Notes: generated by a model not told the origin, from the letters alone. A DNA stretch of 64,000 nt from UBA5314 sp040217815 (GCA_040217815.1 JBEHWI010000004.1:1-64000), one strand, 5' to 3'; counted from the first letter of the stretch, positions 24,882-33,786 are shown. A program made the numbers and translations.

Positions 24882-25650
24882 TTTCCGCCAACTCCTGCTG
24901 TTTTTTCTGCTGCTGGCTGCGCCAGGCATAAAGCAATGCTCCTATTAAAAAGATGATGATGCTTATAAACTGCGCCTGGGTAAGCGGACCTATCATGGCT
25001 TCCGGCTCTCTAAAAAATTCGATGATAAATCGATAGGTAGGATATAGCATAAGATATAAGCTCATTATCTGCCCACTGAAGCGCCTCCGGTGATATGACC
25101 AGAGTAGAAAGGCAAATATCAACAGGTTGGCAGCTGAACTCATCAACTGGGTGGGATAGCGGGTGCAGGAATCCACATAAGGGAATACCACACCCAGAAA
25201 TGAATTGGTAACCTTTCCGTAGCAGCATCCGGCCAGGAAGCAGCCAATTCTCACCAGTGCGTAGCTCAGGGCCAGATACGGTGCGAATATATCCCCTAAC
25301 TTCCAAATAGAAAGGTTTTTACGACGTATATAGATGGTCAAAGGAATGAATGCGGCAATAAATCCGCCGTACCAAACCAGTCCCCGCACCCCTCCCCGGT
25401 GCATGGCCCAGTACTGGGACGGTGATCTCCAGAACAAATCCCAATCGTAGGTGACAAAATAGAGCAGGTAGGATCCGGCCAGGCCGGCTAGAGCCATGAA
25501 TACAATAAGGTCCATGGCCCATTCCCGTTGGTAGCCTTCTTTTTCAAAAAGCCTTCCGCAGCCCCATATTGAAACTATTACCGCCAGAGCCATCATAAAA
25601 CCCCAGGAGTATACATTAAAATTACCTAATGAGAATATGACAGGTTTCAA
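24862..25650 (-). CDS. lgt: Prolipoprotein diacylglyceryl transferase
   Basis: I start it at the UUG at 25650 (262 aa), 9 bases after AAGGAG; the UUG at 25680 lies inside a DnaA-box-like sequence and has no site. The protein has about seven membrane helices, RGGVRGLVWYGGFIAA and the Lgt signature ALVRIGCFLAGCCYGK with its essential Arg. It transfers diacylglycerol to the lipobox Cys of exported lipoproteins. The gene overlaps the folate cyclo-ligase. Confidence 0.95.
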   Translation of the reverse strand: MKPVIFSLGNFNVYSWGFMMALAVIVSIWGCGRLFEKEGYQREWAMDLIVFMALAGLAGSYLLYFVTYDWDLFWRSPSQYWAMHRGGVRGLVWYGGFIAAFIPLTIYIRRKNLSIWKLGDIFAPYLALSYALVRIGCFLAGCCYGKVTNSFLGVVFPYVDSCTRYPTQLMSSAANLLIFAFLLWSYHRRRFSGQIMSLYLMLYPTYRFIIEFFREPEAMIGPLTQAQFISIIIFLIGALLYAWRSQQQKKQQELAENGPTNN

Positions 25651-25670
25651 CTTTTTTCGCTCCTTATCGG

Positions 25671-25787
25671 TTATCCACAATACATCCGTTCGCCCCGGAG
25701 TTTATGCACCGTATATAGAGAATATGTGTCAGTTTTCGCAAACCCCGAATTAAGTAGTTATCAACAGACTTTTCCACATTATCCACA
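25671..25787 (+). other. Cluster of DnaA-box sequences between lgt and tsaD
   Basis: Two perfect consensus boxes TTATCCACA (25671-25679, 25779-25787), one TTATCAACA (25758-25766) and one TTTTCCACA (25770-25778) lie in 117 bases, all on the same strand. The last three are nearly contiguous. No dnaA or dnaN gene is adjacent, so this is a candidate titration or regulatory cluster rather than an evident origin. Confidence 0.55.
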
Positions 25788-25804
25788 TCCACTTTTCACA
25801 AGGA

Positions 25805-26803
25805 CTATAGCCCCGGGTAGGCATTGAGCGATAGTCCGGCGAAATCTCCTCTAATATAGGATAAGTAGGCCTTTCCAGCAATCATGGCCGCGTTGTCGGT
25901 GCACAATTTTAAGCTCGGATAGCAGATTAAAAACCCTCGTTTTTGTCCTTCTTTTTCAAGCCTAGTGCGTAAATATTGGTTGGCTGCTACCCCACCTGCC
26001 ATTAACACACTTTTAACCCCATATTTTTCCGCTGCCCGCATGGTCTTTTCAACCAGAACGTCCACCAGGGCAGCCTGGAATTCTGCCGCCAGATCAGCCC
26101 GGTGTTCCCCCGCGGCGCCCAGCTTCTTCCACTGGTTTATGGTGGCGGTTTTCAATCCACTGAACGAAAACTCGAAATCATCACGGTCCAAAAATACCCG
26201 GGGTAGTTTGATATTGCCCGCCCGGCCGCTTTCGGCGGCTTTCTGAATCACCGGTCCACCGGGATACCCCAAATTCAGAACCCGGGCCACTTTGTCAAAG
26301 GCCTCACCGGCTGCATCATCCCGCGTTTCTCCCAGGAGCCGGGATTCATCATGCCCCGACATGTAGAGCAGGCTGGTGTGCCCCCCTGATACAACCAGGC
26401 ATATCAGGGGAAACTCGATGCCGGGATGCTCCAGGAAGTTGGCATAGATATGCCCTTCCAGGTGGTTCACAGCAATTAAGGGCTTATCCAATGCATAGGC
26501 AAAGCCTTTGGCAAATGAAAGTCCAACTAAAAGGGCTCCTATCAAGCCGGGCCGATTGGTTACCGCAACCGCCTGAATATCCTGGTATTGGAGACCGGCT
26601 TCAGTAACAGCCTGGTTGACCACCTGACCGATGTTCTCAACATGATGGCGGGATGCAATTTCCGGGACCACTCCCCCATAAGGCTGATGGATGGCGATCT
26701 GGGAGCTGATTATATTGGATAGAATAACTGAACCATCCTGCACAATGGCGGCAGCCGTTTCATCACAGGAAGTCTCTATTCCAAGTATTTTGATCGAATT
26801 CAT
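25805..26803 (-). CDS. tsaD: tRNA N6-threonylcarbamoyladenosine transferase
   Basis: 332 aa. LGIETSCDETAAAIV near 7-21, the metal-binding HLEGH (His114, His118), VSGGHTSL and KKKxxx-type tail GGVAANQYLR and TDNAAMIA are TsaD/Kae1 landmarks. It transfers the threonylcarbamoyl group to A37 of ANN-decoding tRNAs with TsaB and TsaE, both encoded just upstream. AAGGAG before the ATG. It is 80 bases downstream of rimI. Confidence 0.98.
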   Translation of the reverse strand: MNSIKILGIETSCDETAAAIVQDGSVILSNIISSQIAIHQPYGGVVPEIASRHHVENIGQVVNQAVTEAGLQYQDIQAVAVTNRPGLIGALLVGLSFAKGFAYALDKPLIAVNHLEGHIYANFLEHPGIEFPLICLVVSGGHTSLLYMSGHDESRLLGETRDDAAGEAFDKVARVLNLGYPGGPVIQKAAESGRAGNIKLPRVFLDRDDFEFSFSGLKTATINQWKKLGAAGEHRADLAAEFQAALVDVLVEKTMRAAEKYGVKSVLMAGGVAANQYLRTRLEKEGQKRGFLICYPSLKLCTDNAAMIAGKAYLSYIRGDFAGLSLNAYPGL

Positions 26804-26883
26804 ATTATCTCCTTAGATGGTTTTTATCGCAGATAACAACTTGAATAGTAATCAGCGTTTATAACAAACCGCATCAAAAAACT

Positions 26884-27339
26884 TTAATCAACCAGATGTT
26901 TGACCATCACGATGGCATCTTCATTATTATCAGAATAATACTGTTTACGCAAACCGCTGACTATAAAACCTAAACCATGGTACATGGTTATGGCTGCCCG
27001 GTTCGACGGCCTCACTTCCAGCAATATGCGGGCCGCCCGTTTGCGCCTGGCCAGCTTTTCCAGCTCCAACATAAGCACCCGGCCCCAACCCCGCCCTCGC
27101 AGACTGGAAGCTATCGCCACATTGGTAATATGAGCTTCATCAAAGACAACCCATATCCCCCCATAACCGCCTACATCTCCTTGATAATCGATAACCAGAT
27201 AATTGGCGTATTGATTCTTCAGTTCGTTTTCATAAGACTGCCGGGACCAGGGAAGAGAAAAGGCTTCCTGTTCAATGATCATTACCTGGTCCAGGTCCAG
27301 GGGAGTCATCTTGCGCATCATAAACCCGGTCTCAATCAC
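26884..27339 (-). CDS. rimI: Ribosomal protein S18-alanine N-acetyltransferase
   Basis: 151 aa GNAT protein starting at GTG 27339, which overlaps the tsaB stop (GTGA). MTPLDLDQVMIIEQEAF, SLPWSRQSYENEL, ITNVAIASSLRGRGWGRVLM (acetyl-CoA motif A) and LEVRPSNRAAITMYHGLGF are characteristic of RimI. Its place in tsaE-tsaB-rimI-tsaD is the standard Bacillota order. Confidence 0.93.
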   Translation of the reverse strand: MIETGFMMRKMTPLDLDQVMIIEQEAFSLPWSRQSYENELKNQYANYLVIDYQGDVGGYGGIWVVFDEAHITNVAIASSLRGRGWGRVLMLELEKLARRKRAARILLEVRPSNRAAITMYHGLGFIVSGLRKQYYSDNNEDAIVMVKHLVD

Positions 27340-28055
27340 GCTTTTTCTCCTTTTTGGCGTTTTATTTCGGCCTCGGAAAGGCGCAGGTAGGTGGGACTCA
27401 AGTTCAACGGCTCCTCTGTCTCCCCCCGCTCCAGTTTTTTTAATCCAAGACTGGCCAGTGCGGAAGCCCGGGGCAGGGAAAGGTGGGTCGGTGCTTTAAT
27501 CCCCCTTTTACCCATAATCCTTTTAACAGAATCCCAGTAGACGTCCGCCGCATCCCCCAGTATCATACAGCGTTCGGTGCCTGACATCAAAACCTGCTCA
27601 TTAATGGCGTTAAAAAACGCTTCCGGTTCATAGGCCCCGGGGGGATAGGTGTTCTCAGGGGTAAAGCCTTTCATCAGGTACAGGCCTCCGTATACCTCAT
27701 TGCGCCGCGCATCTAAAATGGGGCATATGAGGGCGTCACATCCTATTACATTGGCGGCCAGTACTTCCAGGGTAGAGAGGGCAACCAGCGGAATCCCAGC
27801 CGCCAGGGAGAGTCCCTTGGCAGTCGCCAGACCAATCCGCAGCCCGGTAAACGAACCCGGTCCGATGGTTATAGCTATCCCATCCAGATCGTCCAGTTGG
27901 CACCCGCTTTCCCTCATTACCCGGTCGACCATGGGCATCAAGGACTCGGAATGGGTTTTCTTGTAATTGGAAAACTCTTCCTTAATAAGCCTTTTTTCAT
28001 CCATTAAAGCCACTCCGGCAACCGGTGTGGCGCTGTCAACAGCTAGAATTAACAA
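27336..28055 (-). CDS. tsaB: t6A synthesis protein TsaB
   Basis: 239 aa, starting at UUG 28055 within the tsaE end (20-base overlap). LILAVDSATPVAGVAL, HSESLMPMVDRV and IGPGSFTGLRIGLATAKGL (near 63-81) define TsaB, the inactive ASKHA partner of TsaD. It forms the TsaBDE complex that finishes t6A37. Confidence 0.96.
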   Translation of the reverse strand: MLILAVDSATPVAGVALMDEKRLIKEEFSNYKKTHSESLMPMVDRVMRESGCQLDDLDGIAITIGPGSFTGLRIGLATAKGLSLAAGIPLVALSTLEVLAANVIGCDALICPILDARRNEVYGGLYLMKGFTPENTYPPGAYEPEAFFNAINEQVLMSGTERCMILGDAADVYWDSVKRIMGKRGIKAPTHLSLPRASALASLGLKKLERGETEEPLNLSPTYLRLSEAEIKRQKGEKA

Positions 28056-28530
28056 GCGTCTTCAACCTTTCTATTATTAGCTGGGCGCCCCCGCCAGTGC
28101 CTCTTACTATCGCCTGCCGGGGGCCTTCATAGTCATCATCTTCAAGTATTATATCGATCCAGAGGGCATCGTCGGGCAGCAGGTTTTTACCGACTTGAGG
28201 CCATTCGACTATACATATGCCCTCTCGTCCCAAATAATCTTCCAGGCCGAGATCTAATAGGCCGGCTTCATCAAGGCGGTAGAAGTCAAAATGATAGACC
28301 GTACACCCGGCCTGATACACATTCATCAGAGTAAAAGTCGGACTGTTTACCCGACCCTGGTAGCCCAGTCCCCGGACAATGCCGCGGGCCAGGGTGGTCT
28401 TGCCCGCCCCCAGCTCCCCGGCCAGGTAGACAAGATCGCCCGGTTTCAGTAAGGGGGCGATCATCTCTCCCAGGGCTTCCATATCCATTTCCGTATCAAT
28501 TTGCTTGACTATCCTGGCTTCCAAATTCAA
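28036..28530 (-). CDS. tsaE: t6A synthesis ATPase TsaE
   Basis: 164 aa. Walker A GELGAGKTTLARG near 40-52, SPTFTLMNVY, and the YHFDFYRLDE and CIVEWPQ blocks are typical. It hydrolyses ATP to cycle the TsaBD complex. The start is UUG 28530 with AAGGAG 5 bases upstream. It lies 13 bases after the uracil-DNA glycosylase gene. Confidence 0.96.
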   Translation of the reverse strand: MNLEARIVKQIDTEMDMEALGEMIAPLLKPGDLVYLAGELGAGKTTLARGIVRGLGYQGRVNSPTFTLMNVYQAGCTVYHFDFYRLDEAGLLDLGLEDYLGREGICIVEWPQVGKNLLPDDALWIDIILEDDDYEGPRQAIVRGTGGGAQLIIERLKTLVNSSC

Positions 28531-28543
28531 ATCTACTCCTTAA

Positions 28544-29254
28544 TCAAAGCTCCAAAAGCCGCTGGTATTCGTCTCGAACCAGTTTAAAGTCCTCCCAGGT
28601 CGGCCTTTTATAAGAAGGATTGCGCAGCAGCGCGGCCGGGTGGAAGGTAGCCATGATGTTTATACCCTGCCGGGTGAACCACCGGCCCCTGATTTGAGTT
28701 ATGCGGGCCTTGGGATCGATCACCACCTGGCTGGCCAGAGACCCCAGGCACATTATGATCCGGGGTTTTATGATGCGGATTTGGGCTTCCAAAAACCGGC
28801 TGCATTCTTTGACTTCGTCCGGGTTAGGCAGCCGGTTTTCCGGTGGCCGGCATTTAACCACATTGCATATATATACGCTGGGGCGCTCGAAATCGGCTGC
28901 CGTCAGGATTTTATCCAAAAGCTGTCCGGCTTTTCCGACAAAGGGCTCACCCTGCAAGTCTTCATCCCGCCCCGGTCCTTCGCCGACAAACATGATTTTA
29001 GCCTGGGGGTCGCCGCTGCCAAACACCACCTGCTGGCAAGTGGTGCGCAGCCGGCAGGCCGAGCAGGCATGAGCCCGTTCCTGGAGGCTCCGGTAGTCAT
29101 TTATTTCCGGAAAGGCCGCTTCCCACTTTACTCCGGGAAGAAAGGCCTGCTTATTCTCTTTGGGGGTTGGATCAGGAACAACCGGTTTTTCCGGCACGGT
29201 CCGGTCCTTTTCCGGGGCCGCATCTCCAAACAGATCAGGCTGCTCAATACTCAT
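28544..29254 (-). CDS. Uracil-DNA glycosylase, family 4 (Fe-S)
   Basis: 236 aa. It excises uracil from DNA. The four Fe-S Cys are visible as CSACRL near 63-66 and the pair CNVVKCRPP...EVKEC further on; motif 1 is GEGPGRDEDLQG and motif 2 is HPAALLRNPS. A 45-residue Pro/Lys/Asp-rich N-terminal extension with DLFGD precedes the domain, which might bind the sliding clamp (QPDLFGD resembles a clamp-binding QxxLF); this is inference. First gene of the tsa operon by spacing. Confidence 0.93.
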   Translation of the reverse strand: MSIEQPDLFGDAAPEKDRTVPEKPVVPDPTPKENKQAFLPGVKWEAAFPEINDYRSLQERAHACSACRLRTTCQQVVFGSGDPQAKIMFVGEGPGRDEDLQGEPFVGKAGQLLDKILTAADFERPSVYICNVVKCRPPENRLPNPDEVKECSRFLEAQIRIIKPRIIMCLGSLASQVVIDPKARITQIRGRWFTRQGINIMATFHPAALLRNPSYKRPTWEDFKLVRDEYQRLLEL

Positions 29255-29308
29255 TCTTACCCCTCCATATAAAAATAAAACCGGGATATAACCAAAGCGG
29301 CATTATAT

Positions 29309-29372
29309 AAGGGACGTGACCATGCTGCTAAGTAGGGAGGTCCGTCCCTTTTCTTAACCTGGTACGTCCCTT
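29309..29372. repeat. GGGACG...CGTCCC hairpin, REP-like copy 2
   Basis: AAGGGACGT (29309-29317) pairs with ACGTCCCTT (29364-29372); a further GGTCCGTCCC inside the arm repeats the same core, so the copy is compound. It lies downstream of the CoA-binding protein gene (minus strand) and could help terminate it. Confidence 0.65.
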
Positions 29373-29456
29373 AACAAGTGTTTTACTTATCCAAACGGTT
29401 CATTGAAAACGGATTCTTAGCTTCACTGTCCCGTCAATCCGGAAGTAAAAGGGCCT

Positions 29457-29870
29457 TTAACCTATCAGGCGCCGGTGCTCCTGCATGATGCAGCGGTCCT
29501 GAACAAACATGATCCCCTTTTCCCGGGCTATTTCCTCACCTTCCGGCGATGTCAGGCCCAACTGCAGCCAGATGGCTGGAATATTTTTCTTTACCGCCTG
29601 ATTAATGGTGGGCAGAAGTTCCTCTTCATTACGAAAGATATCAACCAGGTCAACCTCACAGGGAATGGATTCCAGATCGGGGTAGGCCTTCTCCCCAAGT
29701 ACCTCGTTCACATAGGGATTTACCGGAATAATCCGGTAGCCTTTGCTCTGCAGGTAGGCAGCTATATGATGACTGGCCCGGTAGGGATCGTCCGACAACC
29801 CAACAATAGCGATAGTATTGCATTTATGGAGATATTCCTTGAGCGGATTGGGGGTTCTTTTGAAAAACAT
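29457..29870 (-). CDS. CoA-binding (YccU-like) protein
   Basis: 137 aa single Rossmann CoA_binding domain: NTIAIVGLSDDPYRASHHIA near 18-37, GYRIIPVNPYVNEVLGEKAYP, VDLVDIFRNEE, IPAIWLQLGLTSPEG and VQDRCIMQEHRRL. The conserved Cys in DRCIMxEH is thought to face the ligand. It probably binds CoA or NAD, role unknown. TTAAGGAGGG before the ATG. Monocistronic. Confidence 0.9.
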   Translation of the reverse strand: MFFKRTPNPLKEYLHKCNTIAIVGLSDDPYRASHHIAAYLQSKGYRIIPVNPYVNEVLGEKAYPDLESIPCEVDLVDIFRNEEELLPTINQAVKKNIPAIWLQLGLTSPEGEEIAREKGIMFVQDRCIMQEHRRLIG

Positions 29871-29948
29871 GGTTAATTCTCCCTCCTTAACTTATTGTAC
29901 TTCAGGAAGGGAAAAAAGCAATATACGCTTATTTACTGGGGATTTCAC

Positions 29949-31316
29949 TCACAACCCGGCCAGTACCTGATAGATTTCTAAAAATCCGGTTCCGATACGC
30001 CAGAAGGCCGTCCCACCTAACTGCTCGGCTTGAAACATAGTCCATTTGGCTTTCAAGCTCTGTTTGTTCTCCATCCATATCTGGTGAGCGTGACCGTCTT
30101 CATCATAATAGGTGTAATAAGGGCTCATGCTGGCCTGGTCAAAGTGATCAACTACCGTGTATTTACCCATGATCTGCTGCAGTTTAGACGCACTGACCGT
30201 CTTTGCCTCCCCATCGCTGCCCCAATCATAACCGTAGGTAGCCATTCCCATTAAAATTTTCTCCGGGGCCATTTGACTCTGCATGTACCCGGCCACCTTT
30301 TCCACCCACCAGAGTGGGGCCACCGGACCCGGCTCACTGTCCAGGTAACAGTAGTCATAGGCCATTACCACCACCAGATCGGCGGTCTCGCCAATAGCTT
30401 TATAATCATAAGGAGTAGCCCATTTTTCTTCCCCGGTGCGGGCAAAGACCGCCACCGACAGCATCTTGTCAGGACCCAGGGCCGACTTTAGCTCCTGAAG
30501 GAAGCGGGTAAAGTAAGGTCCGTCTTCGGGGGCAATAAATTCAAAATCAATATTTATTCCGTCATATTTATCCCGGACCGCCAGATCGCTCAATTGTTCA
30601 ATCAGCCGGCTGCGATTGGGCGGGCTGCTCAAGAGCTGGTGCAGCTGACCACGCTCCATCAAAGCAACACTGGCGTGAGCGGCAATGCCCTGCTGGCGTA
30701 CCCAGTCAATCTTTTCCCGGTACTCATCCTTATATTCATTAGAGAGGTTTCCGCTCCCATCAGCGGCCAGCCACCGGAAAGCAATGTCGGTAAACAAATG
30801 GCTGTTGGCCTTGACCTCTTCCATGGGGCTGTAATAATAGTAGGCAAAAACCCGGGGCTGGTAGTGTAAATTGATGCTTATCTCGCGGTTTACACCGTTC
30901 CACTGCACCTTTCCTCCCAGGTGGGCAGCCACAAAACTCAAGGGGATATAAGTGCGGTTCTGCCATATGAGCGGGGCCACATCCATCGTGCATCTCTGGC
31001 CGTCAACCAGGGCGGTCTTTTGGCCAATGGTCAGTTCAATCCGGTGTTCTCGGCAGTTGATGGACACCTTGCGCAGCTGTCCATCCCAGGCAACTTGTGC
31101 GCCAATGGACTGATTGACGGCCATGAACACCACCGGAACCATAGTTCGACCGCTGTTAATAAAGGCCGGGGGATTTAAGGGGGTAATGCTTCCATCAATT
31201 TTGATTTGATTTATATATGTATCGGGACTTACTGCCAGGGCTTCATATGTATAACCGGGTATGTAAAAGGGACATAACAGCAATAGTAACAACAAGCCAA
31301 GACATCGCTTGCGCAA
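29949..31316 (-). CDS. Secreted family 18 glycoside hydrolase with copper-amine-oxidase-N (stalk) domain
   Basis: Start UUG 31316 (455 aa), 6 bases after GAGGTG. A signal peptide (RKRCLGLLLLLLLCPFYIPG) is followed by a CuAO-N/stalk domain at about 38-152 (SGRTMVPVVFM, NRTYIPLSFVAAHLGGKV, two copies of the strand motif) and a GH18 barrel at about 155-455. The catalytic DGINIDFE is present, Glu about 259. The family includes spore-cortex N-acetylglucosaminidases (YaaH/SleL), so peptidoglycan or spore cortex is a likely target. Two-domain architecture with N-terminal stalk is frequent in sporulating Clostridia. Confidence 0.9.
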   Translation of the reverse strand: MRKRCLGLLLLLLLCPFYIPGYTYEALAVSPDTYINQIKIDGSITPLNPPAFINSGRTMVPVVFMAVNQSIGAQVAWDGQLRKVSINCREHRIELTIGQKTALVDGQRCTMDVAPLIWQNRTYIPLSFVAAHLGGKVQWNGVNREISINLHYQPRVFAYYYYSPMEEVKANSHLFTDIAFRWLAADGSGNLSNEYKDEYREKIDWVRQQGIAAHASVALMERGQLHQLLSSPPNRSRLIEQLSDLAVRDKYDGINIDFEFIAPEDGPYFTRFLQELKSALGPDKMLSVAVFARTGEEKWATPYDYKAIGETADLVVVMAYDYCYLDSEPGPVAPLWWVEKVAGYMQSQMAPEKILMGMATYGYDWGSDGEAKTVSASKLQQIMGKYTVVDHFDQASMSPYYTYYDEDGHAHQIWMENKQSLKAKWTMFQAEQLGGTAFWRIGTGFLEIYQVLAGL

Positions 31317-31413
31317 AGAAACCACCTCATTTGTCGAAATTACCTATGGATTCGGCGTTTTCCATACCATATCCTTGAAGTAATTCCTGGTTAAGGTGGC
31401 AAAAGGTGCTAGC

Positions 31414-31577
31414 CTAGTAGTCTGTAACACTTAAAAGTTTAATTATCCGTCGAGAAAAATTTTCGCAGGGTGAGGCGGAGGAATAAGTAATACTGGACGT
31501 ATTGCGATTGACGACATCAAAGCCCTGCGGAAATTTGGCCGGCGGTAATTAAAGTTTTAGGTGTTACAGACTACTAG
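31414..31577. mobile_element. MITE-like palindromic element, copy 1 (164 bp)
   Basis: 17-bp perfect terminal inverted repeats, CTAGTAGTCTGTAACAC (31414-31430) and its complement (31561-31577), extend as an imperfect palindrome over about 37 bp. An inner pair (TTTTCGCAGGG / CCCTGCGGAAA) makes the whole a long hairpin. The centre contains TAATACTGGACGTATTGCGA. A copy with a near-identical centre is at 40750-40915 in the opposite orientation. No coding capacity. Confidence 0.75.
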
Positions 31578-31580
31578 TAT

Positions 31581-31772
31581 TTAGTTTATATTTTTATCTT
31601 TGGGGAATATGGTTTCCAGATCGGTCAAAGGAACGTACACCATGTTATCCTGGTTGACCACGGCCAGGATAACCATTTCTTCACCACTGTATTCCTCTTC
31701 GTAAAAACCCAGGACGCATACCGTCATGGCCGTACCTTCCATATAAACGGTGAACAGGTCTCCCTTATTCAA
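31581..31772 (-). CDS. Small acidic hypothetical protein (63 aa)
   Basis: Start UUG 31772 with GGAGGG 7 bases upstream, overlapping the amidohydrolase stop by 4 bases (TTGA), so it is coupled to that gene. Sequence runs GDLFTVYMEGTAMTVCVLGF, EEMVILAVVNQDNMVYVPL and DLETIFPKD. It is all beta-like with one Cys, no membrane part. It resembles the small DUF1292-type beta proteins in pattern only; not recognised. It ends 4 bases from the MITE copy, whose insertion may have trimmed or replaced the original 3' flank. Confidence 0.6.
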   Translation of the reverse strand: MNKGDLFTVYMEGTAMTVCVLGFYEEEYSGEEMVILAVVNQDNMVYVPLTDLETIFPKDKNIN

Positions 31773-32914
31773 TCCAGATCCCTCCATAAACGGCCATCAA
31801 CCATAGCCCACTTTACCCGGGAATTAAAATCCAGGGGGTGTCCTTCGAAAGCCACCAGATCTGCTCTTTTGCCTGGACGGATGCTGCCCAGTTCATCGTC
31901 TAGCTTGAGGATTCGAGCCGGATTAACCGTGATAGCTTCCAGGGCGGCCCTATCGTCCAATCCTGCTCTGACCGCCAGTGAAGCACACACTCGCAAGTGC
32001 TCAACAGGCACTACCGGGTGATCGGTAATGAGGCAAAATTCCACTCCCAACTCCCGCAGGCGGGCCGCGTTCTTGAAGGATACTTCCTTCATCTCCACCT
32101 TGGCCCGGTTTACGAGCAGAGGCCCAAGACACACCGGAACCCCCCGGCGAACTAGTTCACCGGCCACCAGATGGGCCTCGGTGCCGTGTTCAATAATCAG
32201 TTCCAAATCAAATTCATCTTTTATGCGCAGGGCGGTCAAGATGTCATCAGCCCGGTGAGCATGCACCCGCAGTGGTATTTCCTTATTCAAAACCCGGAAT
32301 ACGGCCTGGTATTTATAAGCCTCCCGGGATTCCAGCTTATCCTTTTCCAGCAGTCTCTGTCCGGTAAACAAGGCCTCCCTCAGCAGGCTGGCATTGGCCA
32401 TCCGCGTAGCCGGAGTTTTTTTCTGGCCCGCATAGACCCGCTTGGGATTCTCTCCCAGAGCGGCTTTCAAACCCCAGGGTTCGCGGTAAACCATATCGCC
32501 AGGCAAGCTGGCGTAGTTTTTGAGCATTACTCCCTGACCACCAATGATGTTGGCGCTGCCGGGAAGGCATAGTGTTCTGGTAACCCCACCCCGAAGGGCG
32601 TCTTTAAAGGCCAGATCGAGGAAATTAACCCCGTCTACCGCTTTCAACTGGGGAGCAACCGGATCATTAATTTCATTTACATCATTGCCTTCGAGGCGGT
32701 AAATCTCTTCTTCCAGGCCGATGTGGGTATGGGCGTCGATAAAACCGGGGCAGATAAAAAGGCCGTCTGCATCGATCTGCGTGCAGTCCCGTGGCGTTCT
32801 CACCACGCCACCTACCTGCTTTATGTGCTCGCCTTCGACCAGAATGGTTCCCCGTTCAACAATTCCCGGGGTATCCATAGTCAAAAGAGTACCGCCCTTA
32901 ATTGCTATCATCAT
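31769..32914 (-). CDS. Metal-dependent amidohydrolase (imidazolonepropionase-like)
   Basis: 381 aa. N-terminal beta-sandwich (GGTLLTMDTPGIVERGTILV), metal-binding PGFIDAHTHIG near 56-66, then HAHRADD, IEHGTEAHL, and TDHPV with the catalytic Asp; C-terminal NPARILKLDDELGSIRPGKR (split) completes the sandwich. The long segment LRGGVTRTLCLPGSANIIGGQG is typical of the uncharacterised YtcJ/prolidase-like Clostridial group. Two ATGs in a row; the second (32911) is better spaced from GGGGGAG. Substrate unknown (cyclic amide or dipeptide likely). Confidence 0.88.
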   Translation of the reverse strand: MMIAIKGGTLLTMDTPGIVERGTILVEGEHIKQVGGVVRTPRDCTQIDADGLFICPGFIDAHTHIGLEEEIYRLEGNDVNEINDPVAPQLKAVDGVNFLDLAFKDALRGGVTRTLCLPGSANIIGGQGVMLKNYASLPGDMVYREPWGLKAALGENPKRVYAGQKKTPATRMANASLLREALFTGQRLLEKDKLESREAYKYQAVFRVLNKEIPLRVHAHRADDILTALRIKDEFDLELIIEHGTEAHLVAGELVRRGVPVCLGPLLVNRAKVEMKEVSFKNAARLRELGVEFCLITDHPVVPVEHLRVCASLAVRAGLDDRAALEAITVNPARILKLDDELGSIRPGKRADLVAFEGHPLDFNSRVKWAMVDGRLWRDLD

Positions 32915-32958
32915 TGCTCCCCCTGTACCTTAATTTATGTTGATTAGTGGCCGGCTGT

Positions 32959-33678
32959 TCAATAGCTTCTTCTGCCATTCCCTGCCTGCACTGCCAGAGA
33001 TGCTGCATTTATTAGAGCGGAAAACAGCCTCCTGGAAGAATCGTCCCGCATGCATTCGGGGTGCCATTGCACGCCCAGCCAAAAAGGATGGTCCCTGCTC
33101 TCTATCCCTTCAATAATGCCGTCGGCTGACCAGGCACTTACCAGCAGCCCCGGGGCAATTTCGTCAACTGCCTGGTGATGAAAGCTGTTTACCCGCAGGG
33201 CGGTAGAGTGAACCGTTTTGCTCAAAAGGGTGTCTTCCTTAATTAATATATCATGAATGGGATGGTGACGGGGGGCATTCTGTTCATGACAAACATGGCT
33301 CTCTATATGCTGAATCAGACTACCTCCGGCAGCCGCATTAAATAGTTGACATCCCCGGCATATTCCCAGAGATGGAATGCCAACATCAAACGCGTAACCG
33401 GCCAGCTGAACTTCAAATAAATCCCGGGCCGGATCGATCTCCCGTAGCTGCGGCGCAGGTTGAGCCCTCCAGTAAACCGGGTCCAGATCGCCACCCCCGG
33501 AAAAGAGCAGCCCATCACACAATTCAGCCACCCTGGGGATGGACTCCTCCCCCAGGTAAGGAAGCACAATAGGAATTCCACCTGCCTTTTCCACGCTTTG
33601 CACATAGGCCTTTTTTAGTTGATAGAGCTGTTCATCCTTCTCCCAACTGCAGGTAATGCCAATGATAGGCTTCACCAA
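32959..33678 (-). CDS. Gamma-glutamyl hydrolase-type class I amidotransferase (peptidase C26, PuuD-like)
   Basis: 239 aa. PIIGITCSWEKDEQ, FSGGGDLDPVYW, the nucleophile elbow LGICRGCQLFNAAAGG (Cys of GICRG) and GVQWHPE with its His-Glu define the C26 group. Members hydrolyse gamma-glutamyl-GABA or related amides. Start is UUG 33678 or the GTG at 33675, both after GGAGGG. It stands 44 bases upstream of the amidohydrolase, so the two may act on the same small amide. Confidence 0.9.
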   Translation of the reverse strand: MVKPIIGITCSWEKDEQLYQLKKAYVQSVEKAGGIPIVLPYLGEESIPRVAELCDGLLFSGGGDLDPVYWRAQPAPQLREIDPARDLFEVQLAGYAFDVGIPSLGICRGCQLFNAAAGGSLIQHIESHVCHEQNAPRHHPIHDILIKEDTLLSKTVHSTALRVNSFHHQAVDEIAPGLLVSAWSADGIIEGIESRDHPFWLGVQWHPECMRDDSSRRLFSALINAASLAVQAGNGRRSY

Positions 33679-33786
33679 AACATCCCTCCCCTTCTTCTTG
33701 CCTATAGCATATTGCAGGTAGTAAAAAAGATTACATATTGAGCCGAATAATAAAGAAGAAATTATTGATGGTCTTTAGATGAATTA

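Noticed and set aside
25671..25787. Chromosomal replication origin
   Set aside because: DnaA boxes are present, but no dnaA, dnaN or other origin genes flank them, and no AT-rich unwinding tract is evident.
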